Part shown: positions 44,580-53,806 of the stretch, piece by piece
How the letters are laid out: every line of letters begins with the position of its first letter
How positions within the stretch are numbered: position 1 is the stretch's first letter
NCBI RefSeq assembly: GCF_004340875.1
Contig: NZ_SLXQ01000010.1
Span: forward strand, 124,001-188,000
Length of the DNA stretch: 64,000 nt
Origin: Tamaricihabitans halophyticus
Lineage (GTDB): Bacteria; Actinomycetota; Actinomycetes; Mycobacteriales; Pseudonocardiaceae
Direction of reading: 5' to 3'
Program-made: the position numbers and the translations under genes
Notes under the pieces: model-generated
Told to the model about the DNA's origin: nothing
The model's database searches: none
Seen by the model: the letters and a program-made list of their open reading frames with translations, nothing else

Positions 44580-46052
44580 GTGTCCCGCTTTGTCGACCGT
44601 GCGGTGATCCACGCTGTGGCCGGCGGGGGCGGCAACGGATGCGCGTCCGTGCATCGGGAGAAGTTCAAGCCGCTCGGCGGACCGGATGGCGGTAACGGCG
44701 GTAACGGCGGCGATGTCGTGCTTGTCGTCGACGCTGGCGTACATACCCTGCTCGACTTCCATTTCCGCCCGCATGCCAAGGCCACGAATGGCAAGCAGGG
44801 GCAGGGCAGCAACCGCAACGGCGCCGCGGGCGAAGACCTGGAGCTGCGGGTACCAGATGGAACCGTGGTGCTCGACGAGGACGGCGAGATCCTTGCCGAC
44901 CTGGTCGGTGCGGGCACCCGTTACATCGCCGCGCAGGGCGGTCGCGGCGGGCTCGGCAATGCCGCGCTTGCCTCCAAATCACGGAAGGCGCCCGGTTTCG
45001 CGTTGCTCGGCGAGCCCGGAACGGCACGAGATCTCACGCTCGAGCTGCGTTCAGTCGCCGATGTTGGGCTGGTTGGCTTTCCGTCAGCAGGTAAGTCCTC
45101 GCTGATCGCGGTGCTTTCCGCGGCGCGGCCCAAGATCGCCGACTATCCGTTCACCACCCTGGTGCCGAACCTGGGCGTGGTCACCGCGGGCGACGAGGTG
45201 TTCACCATCGCCGATGTGCCGGGGCTCATTCCTGGCGCCAGCGAAGGCAAGGGGCTCGGGCTGGATTTCCTCCGGCATATCGAGCGGTGCGCCGTGCTGG
45301 TGCACGTTGTGGACTGTGCCACCTTCGAATCCGGCAGGGACCCGATCTCCGATGTGGACGCGTTGGAAGCCGAGCTGGCCAAGTACACGCCGTCGCTTGG
45401 TGGTGATCTCGACTCCCGGCCACGCCTGATCGTCCTGAACAAAGTGGACGTTCCTGATGCGGCCGAGCTCGCCGAACTGGTCCGCCCTGAGTTGACCGCG
45501 CGCGGTTTCCGGGTGTTCGAAGTGTCCACGGCAAGCAGGGATGGCTTGCGCGAGTTGGGTTTCGCGATGGCCGAGGCGGTCGCCAGCGACCGCCTCGCGC
45601 GGCCAAAGGTGAGCGCGCCGCGACAGGTGGTTCGCCCGGTCGCGGTGGACGATCGAGGATTCACCGTGCACCGCGATCCGGAGAATCCCGAGGGTTTCCT
45701 GGTACGGGGGCAGCGCCCGGAACGGTGGGTGCGGCAGACCGATTTCGCGAACAACGAGGCGGTCGGGTATCTCGGCGATCGCCTCGCGCGCCTTGGCGTC
45801 GAGGAAGAACTGGCCAGCCAGGGCGCGCAGCCCGGCGCACCGGTCACGATCGCCGGCTATACCTTCGACTGGGAGCCGACCACGCCTGCCGGCGTCGCGG
45901 TCGTGCGTTCCGGTCGTGGTTCCGACCCGCGCTTGGATGAGGACAACCGGATCAGCGCGGCCGAACGTAAACAGGCGCGCCGGATCCGCCGGACCGGGGA
46001 GCCGGACCCGGATGGCGAGCGGGCGGCGCGCCCGCACGAGGAATCCGAATGA
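44580..46052 (+). CDS. obg: Obg GTPase, ribosome assembly and stress
   Basis: GTPase of 490 aa. N-terminal glycine-rich Obg fold (residues 1-158, [14 protein letters not shown]), G domain with G1 GFPSAGKSS near 166-174, [16 protein letters not shown] (G3) and NKVD (G4), then a C-terminal OCT domain (about 345-425) and an acidic/basic tail. GTG start at 44580 with AAAGGA upstream. Binds the 50S subunit and links ribosome assembly to growth state. Its stop overlaps the proB start (ATGA). Confidence 0.96.
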   Translation: MSRFVDRAVIHAVAGGGGNGCASVHREKFKPLGGPDGGNGGNGGDVVLVVDAGVHTLLDFHFRPHAKATNGKQGQGSNRNGAAGEDLELRVPDGTVVLDEDGEILADLVGAGTRYIAAQGGRGGLGNAALASKSRKAPGFALLGEPGTARDLTLELRSVADVGLVGFPSAGKSSLIAVLSAARPKIADYPFTTLVPNLGVVTAGDEVFTIADVPGLIPGASEGKGLGLDFLRHIERCAVLVHVVDCATFESGRDPISDVDALEAELAKYTPSLGGDLDSRPRLIVLNKVDVPDAAELAELVRPELTARGFRVFEVSTASRDGLRELGFAMAEAVASDRLARPKVSAPRQVVRPVAVDDRGFTVHRDPENPEGFLVRGQRPERWVRQTDFANNEAVGYLGDRLARLGVEEELASQGAQPGAPVTIAGYTFDWEPTTPAGVAVVRSGRGSDPRLDEDNRISAAERKQARRIRRTGEPDPDGERAARPHEESE

Positions 46053-47161
46053 CCGAGCCGAATACCCGGGCGGCCGTGGCTGCGGCGCGCCGGTTGGTGG
46101 TCAAGGTCGGTTCCTCCGCACTGACCACCGCGCACGACGGGCTCGACGCGGACCGGCTGGACACGCTGGTGGACGGCATCGCCGGCCGGGTCAGCAGGGA
46201 TAGCCAGGTTGTGCTGGTCTCCTCGGGCGCGATCGGGGCCGGTATCGCGCCGCTCGGGCTTCGCGCGCGCCCGCGTGATCTCGTCACGCAGCAGGCGGCG
46301 GCAAGCGTGGGGCAACTCAGCCTGGCGCACGCCTACAGCGAATCGTTTCGCCGGCACGGTTTACGGGTTGGCCAGGTGCTGCTCACCGCCGACGACGTGG
46401 TGCGTCGCGCGCATTACCGCAACGCGCAGCGCACCCTGTCCCGGCTACTGATGCTCGGTGTGGTGCCGGTGATCAACGAGAACGACACCGTGGCGACCGA
46501 AGAGATCCGGTTCGGCGACAACGACCGGCTCGCCGCGCTCGTCGCGCATCTGGTCGGCGCCGACGCGCTCATCTTGCTGTCCGATGTGGATGCGCTTTAC
46601 GACGGCGATCCTCGGCAGGGCGCGACGCGGCGGATCAGCGAGGTCACCGCGGAGTCGGAGTTGGCCGGTTTGCGAGTCGGGAAATCCAGTTCGGGGCTCG
46701 GCACCGGCGGCATGCTGTCCAAGGTCTCCGCCGCGAGCACCGCGGCGGCCGCCGGCATTCCGGTATTGCTCGCGGCGGCCGCGCACGCCGAGGACGCGCT
46801 CGGCGCCGCGGAGGTGGGGACGGCTTTCCAGGCCGCGAAGTCCCGGTTGTCCGCGCGCCGGTTCTGGCTCGGTTATGCCGCGGGCCCTGTTGGTCGGCTG
46901 CACCTCGATGACGGGGCGGTCGCCGCGGTGGTGCGCCGCCGCCGCTCTTTGCTCGCCGCCGGCATTACCGGCGTTGAGGGCGAGTTCGAGGCTGGAGACG
47001 TGGTCGATCTGGTCGATCCCGCCGAACAGCTCGTCGCGCGTGGCGTGGTCGCCTTCGACGCGGTCGAGTTGCCCTCGCTGATCGGCTACTCCAGCCGGGA
47101 TCTGGCGCCGGAACAGCGCCGCGAGGTGGTGCACGCGGATGATCTGGTTCCGCTGCGCTAA
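46049..47161 (+). CDS. proB: Glutamate 5-kinase
   Basis: First enzyme of proline synthesis, 370 aa. Amino-acid kinase domain (about 10-255) with [27 protein letters not shown] and GTGGMLSKV motifs, followed by a PUA domain (about 275-360) that is typical of feedback-regulated forms. Start overlaps the obg stop by ATGA, so the two are translationally coupled. proA is not in the window. Confidence 0.95.
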   Translation: MTEPNTRAAVAAARRLVVKVGSSALTTAHDGLDADRLDTLVDGIAGRVSRDSQVVLVSSGAIGAGIAPLGLRARPRDLVTQQAAASVGQLSLAHAYSESFRRHGLRVGQVLLTADDVVRRAHYRNAQRTLSRLLMLGVVPVINENDTVATEEIRFGDNDRLAALVAHLVGADALILLSDVDALYDGDPRQGATRRISEVTAESELAGLRVGKSSSGLGTGGMLSKVSAASTAAAAGIPVLLAAAAHAEDALGAAEVGTAFQAAKSRLSARRFWLGYAAGPVGRLHLDDGAVAAVVRRRRSLLAAGITGVEGEFEAGDVVDLVDPAEQLVARGVVAFDAVELPSLIGYSSRDLAPEQRREVVHADDLVPLR

Positions 47162-47175
47162 CACCCCTTCGACTG

Positions 47176-47191
47176 TGTGACTCAGATCACA
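47176..47191. promoter_or_regulatory. CRP/FNR-type binding site
   Basis: TGTGA-CTCAGA-TCACA, a perfect match to the TGTGA-N6-TCACA consensus, 15 bp after proB and about 210 bp before nadD. A class III adenylate cyclase gene lies 1.7 kb downstream. Confidence 0.6.
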
Positions 47192-47275
47192 TCAATGTAG
47201 GTGGCTTTTGCCGTCACGATCCTCGCCCTCGGTACTCGATTAGGTATGCGGGTCTCCGCGGGGGAGTGACCCGCA

Positions 47276-47308
47276 GGTCCGGTGGTCCGCCCCCAGAACT
47301 ACCGGACC
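47276..47308. repeat. Stem-loop in the proB-nadD gap
   Basis: GGTCCGGT (47276-47283) pairs with ACCGGACC (47301-47308). Possible terminator. Confidence 0.4.
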
Positions 47309-47311
47309 CGT

Positions 47312-47373
47312 CGGTGCGGCGTGTGGTATGACCCGCAGCCGGGGCCATAACGGTCGACCCACACGCCGCACCG
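47312..47373. repeat. 15-bp perfect inverted repeat in the proB-nadD gap
   Basis: CGGTGCGGCGTGTGG (47312-47326) and CCACACGCCGCACCG (47359-47373) with a 32-nt loop, ending 28 bp before nadD. No open frame with coding character occupies the 240-bp gap. Confidence 0.7.
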
Positions 47374-47401
47374 GCGATCGACGCACGTAGGCTGACCTGC
47401 T

Positions 47402-47995
47402 ATGTCCGAGGGGCGGCGGATCGGTGTCATGGGCGGCACGTTTGATCCCATTCATCACGGTCACCTGGTTGCGGCCAGCGAGGTACAGGTCCGGTTCGAG
47501 TTGGACGAAGTGCTTTTCGTGCCGACCGGGCAACCGTGGCAGAAGGCCAGTAGGTCGGTCAGCGCGGCCGAGGACCGGTACCTGATGACGGTGATCGCGA
47601 CCGCGTCCAACCCGCGGTTCTCCGTGCTGCGCATCGAGGTTGACCGGGATCGGCCCACCTATACCGTGGATACCCTGCATGAACTGCGCGAGTTGTATCC
47701 GGGCGACGAGCTGTACTTCATTACCGGCGCGGACGCGTTGGGGCAGATCCTGTCCTGGCGCAACGCCGAGGAGCTGTTCACCCTCGCGCATTTCGTCGGC
47801 GTCACCCGCCCTGGCTACCAGCTGCACGACCGGCATTTGCCGGGCGGCGCGGTGAGCCTGATCGAGGTGCCGGCGATGGCGATCTCGTCCAGCGATTGCC
47901 GTGCGCGGGTCTGTGCTGGTCAGCCGGTCTGGTATCTGGTGCCGGACGGGGTTGTGCAGTACATCACTAAGCGCGGCCTGTATCACTGCGACTAA
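47402..47995 (+). CDS. nadD: Nicotinate mononucleotide adenylyltransferase
   Basis: NAD synthesis enzyme of 197 aa. The nucleotidyltransferase motif [12 protein letters not shown] is at about residues 11-22 and the second motif [10 protein letters not shown] near 161-170. In most actinobacteria a LytR-family gene and rsfS (ribosome silencing factor) follow; here the next gene is a degenerate hydrolase and neither is seen. A hairpin with a T run follows the stop. Confidence 0.95.
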   Translation: MSEGRRIGVMGGTFDPIHHGHLVAASEVQVRFELDEVLFVPTGQPWQKASRSVSAAEDRYLMTVIATASNPRFSVLRIEVDRDRPTYTVDTLHELRELYPGDELYFITGADALGQILSWRNAEELFTLAHFVGVTRPGYQLHDRHLPGGAVSLIEVPAMAISSSDCRARVCAGQPVWYLVPDGVVQYITKRGLYHCD

Positions 47996-47999
47996 CCAG

Positions 48000-48028
48000 C
48001 CGCGTTTCGCGGGCTAACCGTGTTTTTT
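48000..48028 (+). terminator. Terminator-like hairpin after nadD
   Basis: CCGCG-TTT-CGCGG followed by GCTAACCGTG and six T residues. Short stem but clear T run. Confidence 0.55.
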
Positions 48029-48143
48029 GCCGACGCTTCCCGGCATTGGGGGACCGTGCCGAGCCCGTTTTGCCTGTTTGCGGTGCAGGTAGGGCGGATA
48101 TACGCTCACTGACACTGTTTCGAATCGGGCCAGCGCGGTCCGG

Positions 48144-48803
48144 GTGATCACACCGGATCAGCGCGGGATGGGGGCCACCCCGCTGCCGGCCACCACCCGT
48201 GCACCCAGCCTGACCGATGCGGCCGGCGATGTGCTGGACATGCTTGACCGGCTTGGGCTGCCGCAAGTGGTGATCGGCGGCTGCGAGATGGGCGGCTACG
48301 TTGCCATGGCGGTGCTGCGTGCCGCGCCGCACCGGGTGGCGGGCTTGCTGCTCAGCGACTGCACACCGAAGGGTGATTCGGTATCGCGGTGCGTCGAGCG
48401 GCTGAGTATCGCCGAGCGAGCGGAAACCGAGGGCACGGCCGGTTGGCTCGCGGAGCACACGCTGCCGAGCCTGTTCGGCCGAACGAGTCTGGAAACGCGT
48501 TCGGCGATGGTGCGCTGGACGCGTCAGCTGATTGAACTGCAATCCCCTGGTGGGGTTTCCTGGGCTCAGCGTGCCATGGCCGCTCGCCGGGATGTCACCG
48601 AGATCCTGCGGGATTCGACCATCCCCGCGCTGGTGCTTGTCGGGGAGCAGAACCAGCTCTTCTCGCCGGCGGAGGCGAAGCAGACCGTCGAGTTGCTGCC
48701 CTACGGCGAACTGACCGTGCTCCCCGGGGTTGGCCAGCTGTCCGCCTTGGAAGACTCCGGTACGTTCGCCGAGCTCGTACGCGGCTGGCTCGCCCGCTTT
48801 TAA
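48144..48803 (+). pseudogene. Truncated, catalytically degenerate alpha/beta hydrolase
   Basis: Product of 219 aa from GTG 48144. It starts in the middle of the fold (ITPDQRGMGATP, normally about residue 50) and lacks the usual N-terminal strands and the HG oxyanion loop; a stop at 48090 closes the frame upstream. The nucleophile elbow reads GGCEMGGY, with Glu where Ser is expected, and the catalytic His position reads GVGQLS with Gln. Three independent losses point to a pseudogene or a non-catalytic remnant. The rest of the lid and core still align. No ribosome binding site is evident. Its stop codon is in the arm of a type A hairpin. Confidence 0.7.
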
Positions 48804-48837
48804 CCGCCGCGCGTGTTCTTGAGAGATCCTGCGGTTA
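48801..48837 (+). repeat. Dispersed hairpin repeat type A, copy 6
   Basis: TAACCGC (48801-48807) / GCGGTTA (48831-48837) with GTGTTCTTGAGAGATCCT between. TAA at 48801 ends the hydrolase frame and TTA at 48835 is the reverse-strand stop of the cyclase gene, so both arms double as stop codons. Confidence 0.78.
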
Positions 48838-49872
48838 TTGGGCGCGCCGGAGGACGGCGGGTTTCAGACGGTGGAAACCGCGGACCGATACCGGTCGGCG
48901 GGGCCGCAGGACGTAGCGGCTGTCCTCGCGGAGCGCTTCGGCGAACGCGCGGTCCACCAGGACGCGTGCGGGGCGGGCGATCGAGGTCAATCGGCTGGCG
49001 ATGTTCACCGTCGAGCCATAGACATCGCCGTACCGGCCGAGCACCCTGCCGTAGGCGAGTCCGGCGCGTAGCGATGGCAGCAGGTCGTCCTCTTCCGCCG
49101 CGTCCACCAGGTGCAGCGCGATCTCGGCCGCGTCCCGCGGCGTGCCGGCGAGAAACAGCACCTCATCGCCGAGCGTTTTGACCACCCTGCCGTAGTGGTC
49201 GGCCACGATCCCCGCCGCCACGGCCTCGAATCGCTCGAGCACGGTTGACAGCTCGGTCGCGCTGGACTGCCTGGTCAGGCTGGTGTAGCCGACCATATCG
49301 ACGAATCCAACGGCCGAGATTCGGGTGTCCAGATCCTCGTCCTGGGTGGCCAGCGCACGCCCAGCGTAGGCAGCCAGGTGCCGCCGCCACACCAGGCTCT
49401 GCACCTCTTCGAGCTGCGGGAGCAACTGATCGATGAACCGGGTCAGCCGGCGGTCGTTACCGGCCAGTTCCGGATTGGCCGCGATGGCCGAGCGCAGCAG
49501 ATCCACCTGCCATTCGGCGATCCGGGCAAGGTGCTGGCCGAGCGCGCGCGCCGTGGACACCTGCGCCGACACATCCAGGATTCCGTTCTGTACCAAGGCT
49601 TCCGCCACACGAAGCGCCTGCACATCGCTATCCGTGAACAGCACGGCGTCGTCCTCGGTACTGGCGAAACCCATTGCGCGCCACAGTTGCGCGGTGCGCT
49701 CCATGCTGACCCCGGCACGTTCGGCCACCTGGTGTCGGGTGTACTTACGGCGACCGCCGAGCAGGATCCGTTCGATCCGCCGTTGCACGATCTCCAGCTC
49801 GGCATCGTCCTCCGGCTCCGCGGCCGGTTGGTCCGTCTGTTCGGTGAGCTGATCCGAATCCGTGGGGTTCAT
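48835..49872 (-). CDS. Class III adenylate/guanylate cyclase with N-terminal regulatory domain
   Basis: Protein of 345 aa. N-terminal helical domain (about 25-170) resembling the regulatory domain of mycobacterial Rv1264/Rv2212-type cyclases, then a class III catalytic domain (about 184-340). Metal-binding aspartates are Asp192 (GFVDMVGYT) and Asp236 (KTLGDEV); Lys232 is at the substrate-specifying position. GSTVNIASRL supplies the transition-state Asn and Arg. It probably makes cAMP as a soluble homodimer. The USP gene lies just upstream on the same strand, 6 bp away, suggesting an operon. A CRP-type site is near nadD. Confidence 0.9.
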   Translation of the reverse strand: MNPTDSDQLTEQTDQPAAEPEDDAELEIVQRRIERILLGGRRKYTRHQVAERAGVSMERTAQLWRAMGFASTEDDAVLFTDSDVQALRVAEALVQNGILDVSAQVSTARALGQHLARIAEWQVDLLRSAIAANPELAGNDRRLTRFIDQLLPQLEEVQSLVWRRHLAAYAGRALATQDEDLDTRISAVGFVDMVGYTSLTRQSSATELSTVLERFEAVAAGIVADHYGRVVKTLGDEVLFLAGTPRDAAEIALHLVDAAEEDDLLPSLRAGLAYGRVLGRYGDVYGSTVNIASRLTSIARPARVLVDRAFAEALREDSRYVLRPRRPVSVRGFHRLKPAVLRRAQ

Positions 49873-49878
49873 GACCGC

Positions 49879-50331
49879 TCAGGTGGTGTGCACGATCAGC
49901 ACGTCGGTCCGGGACCGGCGGGCTGCCTCGGAGGGCACCGAGCCGAGGATCCGGCCGGCCAGACTACGCAACCCGCGGTTACCTACCACCAGCAGTTCCG
50001 CCTCGTGTTTGGCGACCACCTTGAGCAGGGTTTCCACTGGTTTCCCGGAAACCGCCACGGTGTCGATCTTGGTGGCGCCATGCGCGCGGGCCCGTTCGGC
50101 GGCCCTGCGCACCGTGTCCTCCGCCGGGTTCGAGCCGACGACCTGGTAGGCCACGTCGTCGCCAAGCTCGTCCCTTGCCTTGGCTACCTCGCGTTCGTCC
50201 GTGGGGAAATACGCGCAGGCGATCACCAAGGTAGCTCCCGCAGTGCCAGCCAGCTCCGCGGCACGGGCTACCGCATGCAACGACGAATCCGAGCCGTCCG
50301 TGCCGACGACAACGGTGTGGTACATGCTCAT
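49879..50331 (-). CDS. Universal stress protein, UspA family
   Basis: Single-domain protein of 150 aa. VVVGTDGSDSS at the N-terminus and the nucleotide-binding signature VVGNRGLRSLAGRILGSVPS at the C-terminus (G-2x-G-9x-G-S type) indicate ATP binding. Start at ATG 50331 with GGGAGG upstream. It is in line with the cyclase gene, so stress signalling and cAMP may be linked; in mycobacteria some USPs bind cAMP, which makes this pairing notable. Confidence 0.92.
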   Translation of the reverse strand: MSMYHTVVVGTDGSDSSLHAVARAAELAGTAGATLVIACAYFPTDEREVAKARDELGDDVAYQVVGSNPAEDTVRRAAERARAHGATKIDTVAVSGKPVETLLKVVAKHEAELLVVGNRGLRSLAGRILGSVPSEAARRSRTDVLIVHTT

Positions 50332-50443
50332 GGGCGTCCTCCCGGATGGATGACCGACGGGCAGATCGCGGTGGCCGAGTACCGGCGGCCACCGGTCATC
50401 GTTGGCAAGGACCCTACTGGCAAGTCAACTAACGTGCATTGCC

Positions 50444-51727
50444 TCAGCTGCTGGCGTGCGGTGTCGAACCCTGCGTAACCGGCTCCTCGGTAGCCGGACT
50501 ATCGGCCGGTGAGTCTTCGGCGGGTTGCTCGGCGGTCCCGTTCTCGGCTAGCGAGCCCCCTGGTGCTGGGCTCTCTGGTTCTGGGCTCCCTGGTGTTGGG
50601 CTTCCCGTTTCTGGGCTCCCTGGTGTTGGGCTTCCCGTTTCTGGGCTCGCCGCCGACGGTTTCGCCTGCTCGGCCGCGGCCGGCTCCTGCTCCTGCTCGG
50701 TGGCGCGCTCCTGCGGCAACGGATCGAGCACCTGCGCGGAGCCGTCCAGCGCGGCGCCCGCCTCCTGCAGCACCGTGCGCGCGGACTCCAACTGGTTGGC
50801 GATCTGGCTACGCAGCGAACGCAGCGCCTCTACGCGCTCGACCGCGTGATTGATCCGCCGGTTGGCTTCCTCGGTCGCCTCGCGCACCCTGCGATGTGCC
50901 TCGTCGCTGGCTTCCTGCAGGCGCGCGTTCGCTTCGGTGATCGAGTCATGCCGTCGCTTGTTGGCTTCCTCGGTGGACTCCCGCCGTCGACGTTCGGCCT
51001 CGGCCTTGCTCTCCGCCTGTTCCTGGGCGACGCGCTCGCGGATCTCGGTCGCCTCTTCGGTGGCTTCCCGAACGCGTCGTTCGGCCTCGGCCTTGCTTGC
51101 GGCTTCCTGCTCGGCCAACTGGCGCATGGATTCGGTGCGCCGCCCAGCCATCGCGATCTCGAAGTCCTCTTCGACCTGGATTCGCCGCTGTTCGGCCTCG
51201 GCGTCCAGCCGGTCGCGTTCGGCCGCGGCCGTGCTGGTGATCTCCTCGGCCTTGGCGCGGGCGGTTTCCAGTACGCCGCGATGCTCGGCTTCCATCTCGG
51301 CACGCCGCTCATCGAGCTCGGTGAGCATCTTGTCGTACCTGGCCCGCAGCTCGGTGGCGTCCGATTCCGCTTTTGCCCGGATATGTCCGGCTTCGGCCTC
51401 GGCGCGTGCTTTGGTTTCGGTTGCCTCGTCCTGGGCCAGCCGCAGCATCCGCTGCAGCCGCTCGGAAAGGCCCTCCATGGTGGTCGGCGGCAGCGAAAGG
51501 CGGTCGATCTGGCCGCGCAGGTCGTCGATCTCCGAACGCGCCGATTCGAGTTGCCGTGCCAGGTCGTTTGCCTGGGAGTACGCGGCATCGCGGTCGAACG
51601 CGAGCTGCTTCAGCTCGTTGTCGACCCGCTCGAGGTGTTCCTCGACCTGACCGCGACTGTATCCGCGCTTCGTGATGTCGAACCCGGCGCCAAGGGGGAC
51701 GAGCTCACGTTCGTCGCTTAAGCCCAT
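50444..51727 (-). CDS. DivIVA-like coiled-coil protein
   Basis: Protein of 427 aa. The N-terminus (about 12-75) resembles the DivIVA domain (FDITKRGYSRGQVEEHLERVD), and residues about 25-320 form an almost continuous coiled coil rich in Glu, Arg and Ala. The tail (about 335-427) is Pro/Glu/Ser-rich and contains SPETGSPTPG repeats encoded by a perfect 30-bp tandem duplication. Actinobacterial relatives act in polar growth or cytoskeletal scaffolding; the precise role is not known. Convergence with nothing: it lies between the USP and ccr genes on the same strand. Confidence 0.85.
   Translation of the reverse strand: MGLSDERELVPLGAGFDITKRGYSRGQVEEHLERVDNELKQLAFDRDAAYSQANDLARQLESARSEIDDLRGQIDRLSLPPTTMEGLSERLQRMLRLAQDEATETKARAEAEAGHIRAKAESDATELRARYDKMLTELDERRAEMEAEHRGVLETARAKAEEITSTAAAERDRLDAEAEQRRIQVEEDFEIAMAGRRTESMRQLAEQEAASKAEAERRVREATEEATEIRERVAQEQAESKAEAERRRRESTEEANKRRHDSITEANARLQEASDEAHRRVREATEEANRRINHAVERVEALRSLRSQIANQLESARTVLQEAGAALDGSAQVLDPLPQERATEQEQEPAAAEQAKPSAASPETGSPTPGSPETGSPTPGSPEPESPAPGGSLAENGTAEQPAEDSPADSPATEEPVTQGSTPHASS
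50581..50640. repeat. Perfect 30-bp tandem duplication
   Basis: Positions 50581-50610 and 50611-50640 are identical, and the unit continues imperfectly on both sides. It lies in the coding tail of the coiled-coil gene and adds 10 residues per copy. Confidence 0.95.
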
Positions 51728-51785
51728 GGGGTCACGGTACCTGGCAGCGCGGATTCCGGTGGGCGACTCCCCGGAGTCGGCACGC

Positions 51786-53126
51786 TCATACGCCGCGGAA
51801 CCGGTTGATCGCGCTCAGATGCCGGGCGCGCTTGTCCTGATCGCGCACGCCGAGACCTTCCTCTGGCGCCAGACACAGCACGCCAACCTTGCCCTGATGC
51901 GCGTTGTGGTGCACGTCGAGCGCGGCCTGTCCAGTTTCCGCGAGCCCGTAGGTCTTCGACAGGGTGGGGTGGATCAGCCCCTTGTCGATGAGCCGGTTGG
52001 CCTCCCAGGATTCCCGGTAGTTCGCGAAGTGCGAGCCGATGATCTGCTTCAGGTTCATCCACAGGTACCGGTTGTCGTACTGGTGCATATACCCCGAAGT
52101 GGACGCGCAGGTGACGATCGTGCCACCACGGCGGGCCACGTACACCGAGGCGCCGAAGGTTTCCTTGCCCGGATGTTCGAACACGATATCCGGGTCCTCG
52201 CCGCCCGTGAGCTCGCGGATTCGCGCGCCAAAACGCTGCCATTCCTTCGGATCCTGGGTGTCCTCGTCGGACCAGAATCGGTAGCCCTCGGCGCTGCGGT
52301 CGATGATCAGCTCGGCGCCCATCTTCCGGCAGATCTCCGCCTTCTGCTCGTTGGAGACCACACACACCGGAATCGCCCCACCATTGAGCGCGAACTGGGT
52401 GGCATACGAGCCGAGTCCGCCGGAAGCTCCCCAGATCAGCACTACATCGCCCTGCTTGACGTCCGCGCCGTTGCGCGAGACCAGCTGCCGGTACGCGGTG
52501 GAGTTCACCAGACCAGGCGAGGCGGCTTCCTCCCAGGTCAGATGCGCTGGTTTGGGCATCAACTGGTTGGCCTTGACCAGCGAGAGTTCCGCGAGCCCAC
52601 CGAAGTTCGTCTCGAATCCCCAGATGCGCTGCTCGCTGTCCAGCATCGTGTCGTTGTGCCCGTCCGGGCCCTCGAGTTCGACGTTGAGACAGTGCGCCAC
52701 CACCTCATCGCCAGGCTGCCAGGAGTGCACGCCGGGCCCGGTGCGCAGCACCACGCCGGACAGATCCGAGCCGACCACGTGGTAGGGCAGATCGTGCCGG
52801 GCGGCAAGTGGCGAGAGCTTGCCGTACTTCTTGAGGAATTTGAAGGTGGAAACCGGCTCGAAGATCGAGGTCCACACCGTGTTGTAGTTGATCGCGCTGG
52901 CCATCACGGCGATCAACGCCTCGCCGGGACCGAGTTCAGGGGTGGCGACTTCGTCCAGATGCAGCGAGGCACGTGGATCCTTGTCCTTGCTGGGTACCCC
53001 GGCGAACATATCGGCCTCGTCGGCATGCACCGTCACCCCGCGGTAATGGTCCGGGATCGGTAGATCGCTGAGTGCCGCGGCGCGGTCGGGCTCGTCGGCA
53101 AGGATGGTGTCAAGGATCTTTCGCAC
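51786..53126 (-). CDS. ccr: Crotonyl-CoA carboxylase/reductase
   Basis: Enzyme of 446 aa that reductively carboxylates crotonyl-CoA to (2S)-ethylmalonyl-CoA with NADPH and CO2. It is a long medium-chain dehydrogenase with the NADPH site VLIWGASGGLGSYATQFA and the Ccr blocks INYNTVWTSIFEPVSTFKFL, VVGSDLSGVV and IVFEHPGKETFG. GTG start at 53126 with GGAGG 6 bases upstream. Used either for polyketide extender units or for the ethylmalonyl-CoA pathway. A perfect palindrome lies 51 bp upstream of its start. Confidence 0.95.
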   Translation of the reverse strand: MRKILDTILADEPDRAAALSDLPIPDHYRGVTVHADEADMFAGVPSKDKDPRASLHLDEVATPELGPGEALIAVMASAINYNTVWTSIFEPVSTFKFLKKYGKLSPLAARHDLPYHVVGSDLSGVVLRTGPGVHSWQPGDEVVAHCLNVELEGPDGHNDTMLDSEQRIWGFETNFGGLAELSLVKANQLMPKPAHLTWEEAASPGLVNSTAYRQLVSRNGADVKQGDVVLIWGASGGLGSYATQFALNGGAIPVCVVSNEQKAEICRKMGAELIIDRSAEGYRFWSDEDTQDPKEWQRFGARIRELTGGEDPDIVFEHPGKETFGASVYVARRGGTIVTCASTSGYMHQYDNRYLWMNLKQIIGSHFANYRESWEANRLIDKGLIHPTLSKTYGLAETGQAALDVHHNAHQGKVGVLCLAPEEGLGVRDQDKRARHLSAINRFRGV

Positions 53127-53176
53127 GGCTGACCTCCATGCGGTGGACGTCGTTGGTTCACGGCGGAAGGTTGAGA

Positions 53177-53190
53177 TTACCGGCCGGTAA
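53177..53190. promoter_or_regulatory. 14-bp palindrome upstream of ccr
   Basis: TTACCGGCCGGTAA, perfectly self-complementary, typical of TetR-family operators. Candidate binder is the TetR-type regulator at 53807. Confidence 0.65.
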
Positions 53191-53391
53191 CGCAAGTCGC
53201 GCACCAGTGTGAGTGAGGGCACCTGAATAGAGGCCGATGGTTACCCGAAAGTGGGCTTTTGACCTTTGACCGGCCGGCCAATCAAGGCGGACAATTGAGG
53301 CGTCAGCCAGCGAGGTCACCCGGAATGTGCTTTTCGGGCGTGCCTGATCGGCACGTTTCGCCTGATCTCTGCATAACCGGAGGAGGTTGTG

Positions 53392-53763
53392 ATGAGTGAT
53401 CTCTCCACGCGGTCTTGGACTCGTTGGCAGGACTGGGGCGAGGTGGTTCTCGGCGTCGTGGTGGCGCTGACCCCGCTGTGGTTCGACACGTCGACCGGTG
53501 CGATGTGGACGATGGTCATCCTCGGTGCGCTCGTGGCGCTCGACGGGCTCGCGTCCCTGGCGATGCCCGGTATGGTGTACGCCGAATGGTTCCAGATGGT
53601 GCTGGGTGCCCTGCTGTTCATTTCGCCATGGGTGTTGACCTACACCGATATGACCGGTGCGGCCTGGACCTCATGGATCGGTGGCGCACTGATCGTGCTG
53701 GCCGGGGCGGCCGCGCTGCCTGCCGCGACAAGCGCACACGGGCGGACCGCCGGCCAGCACTGA
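53392..53763 (+). CDS. SPW-repeat membrane protein
   Basis: Small membrane protein of 123 aa with four hydrophobic segments and SPW-type motifs (LTPLWF and ISPWVL with a preceding acidic/aromatic loop). The family is of unknown function and is common in actinobacteria and proteobacteria. ATG 53392 follows AGGAGG by 5 bases; GTG 53389 is an alternative. Intergenic sequence from ccr (53127-53391) holds the palindrome noted above and a GACCGGCCGGCC stretch. Confidence 0.85.
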   Translation: MSDLSTRSWTRWQDWGEVVLGVVVALTPLWFDTSTGAMWTMVILGALVALDGLASLAMPGMVYAEWFQMVLGALLFISPWVLTYTDMTGAAWTSWIGGALIVLAGAAALPAATSAHGRTAGQH

Positions 53764-53806
53764 CCGGGCTCGTGCGGCGTCGCGAGCAGACGCCGAGGAG
53801 TGTTCG

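Noticed and set aside
50581-50640. Possible CRISPR-like array from the 30-bp repeats
   Set aside because: Units are directly adjacent with no spacers and lie in a coding frame.
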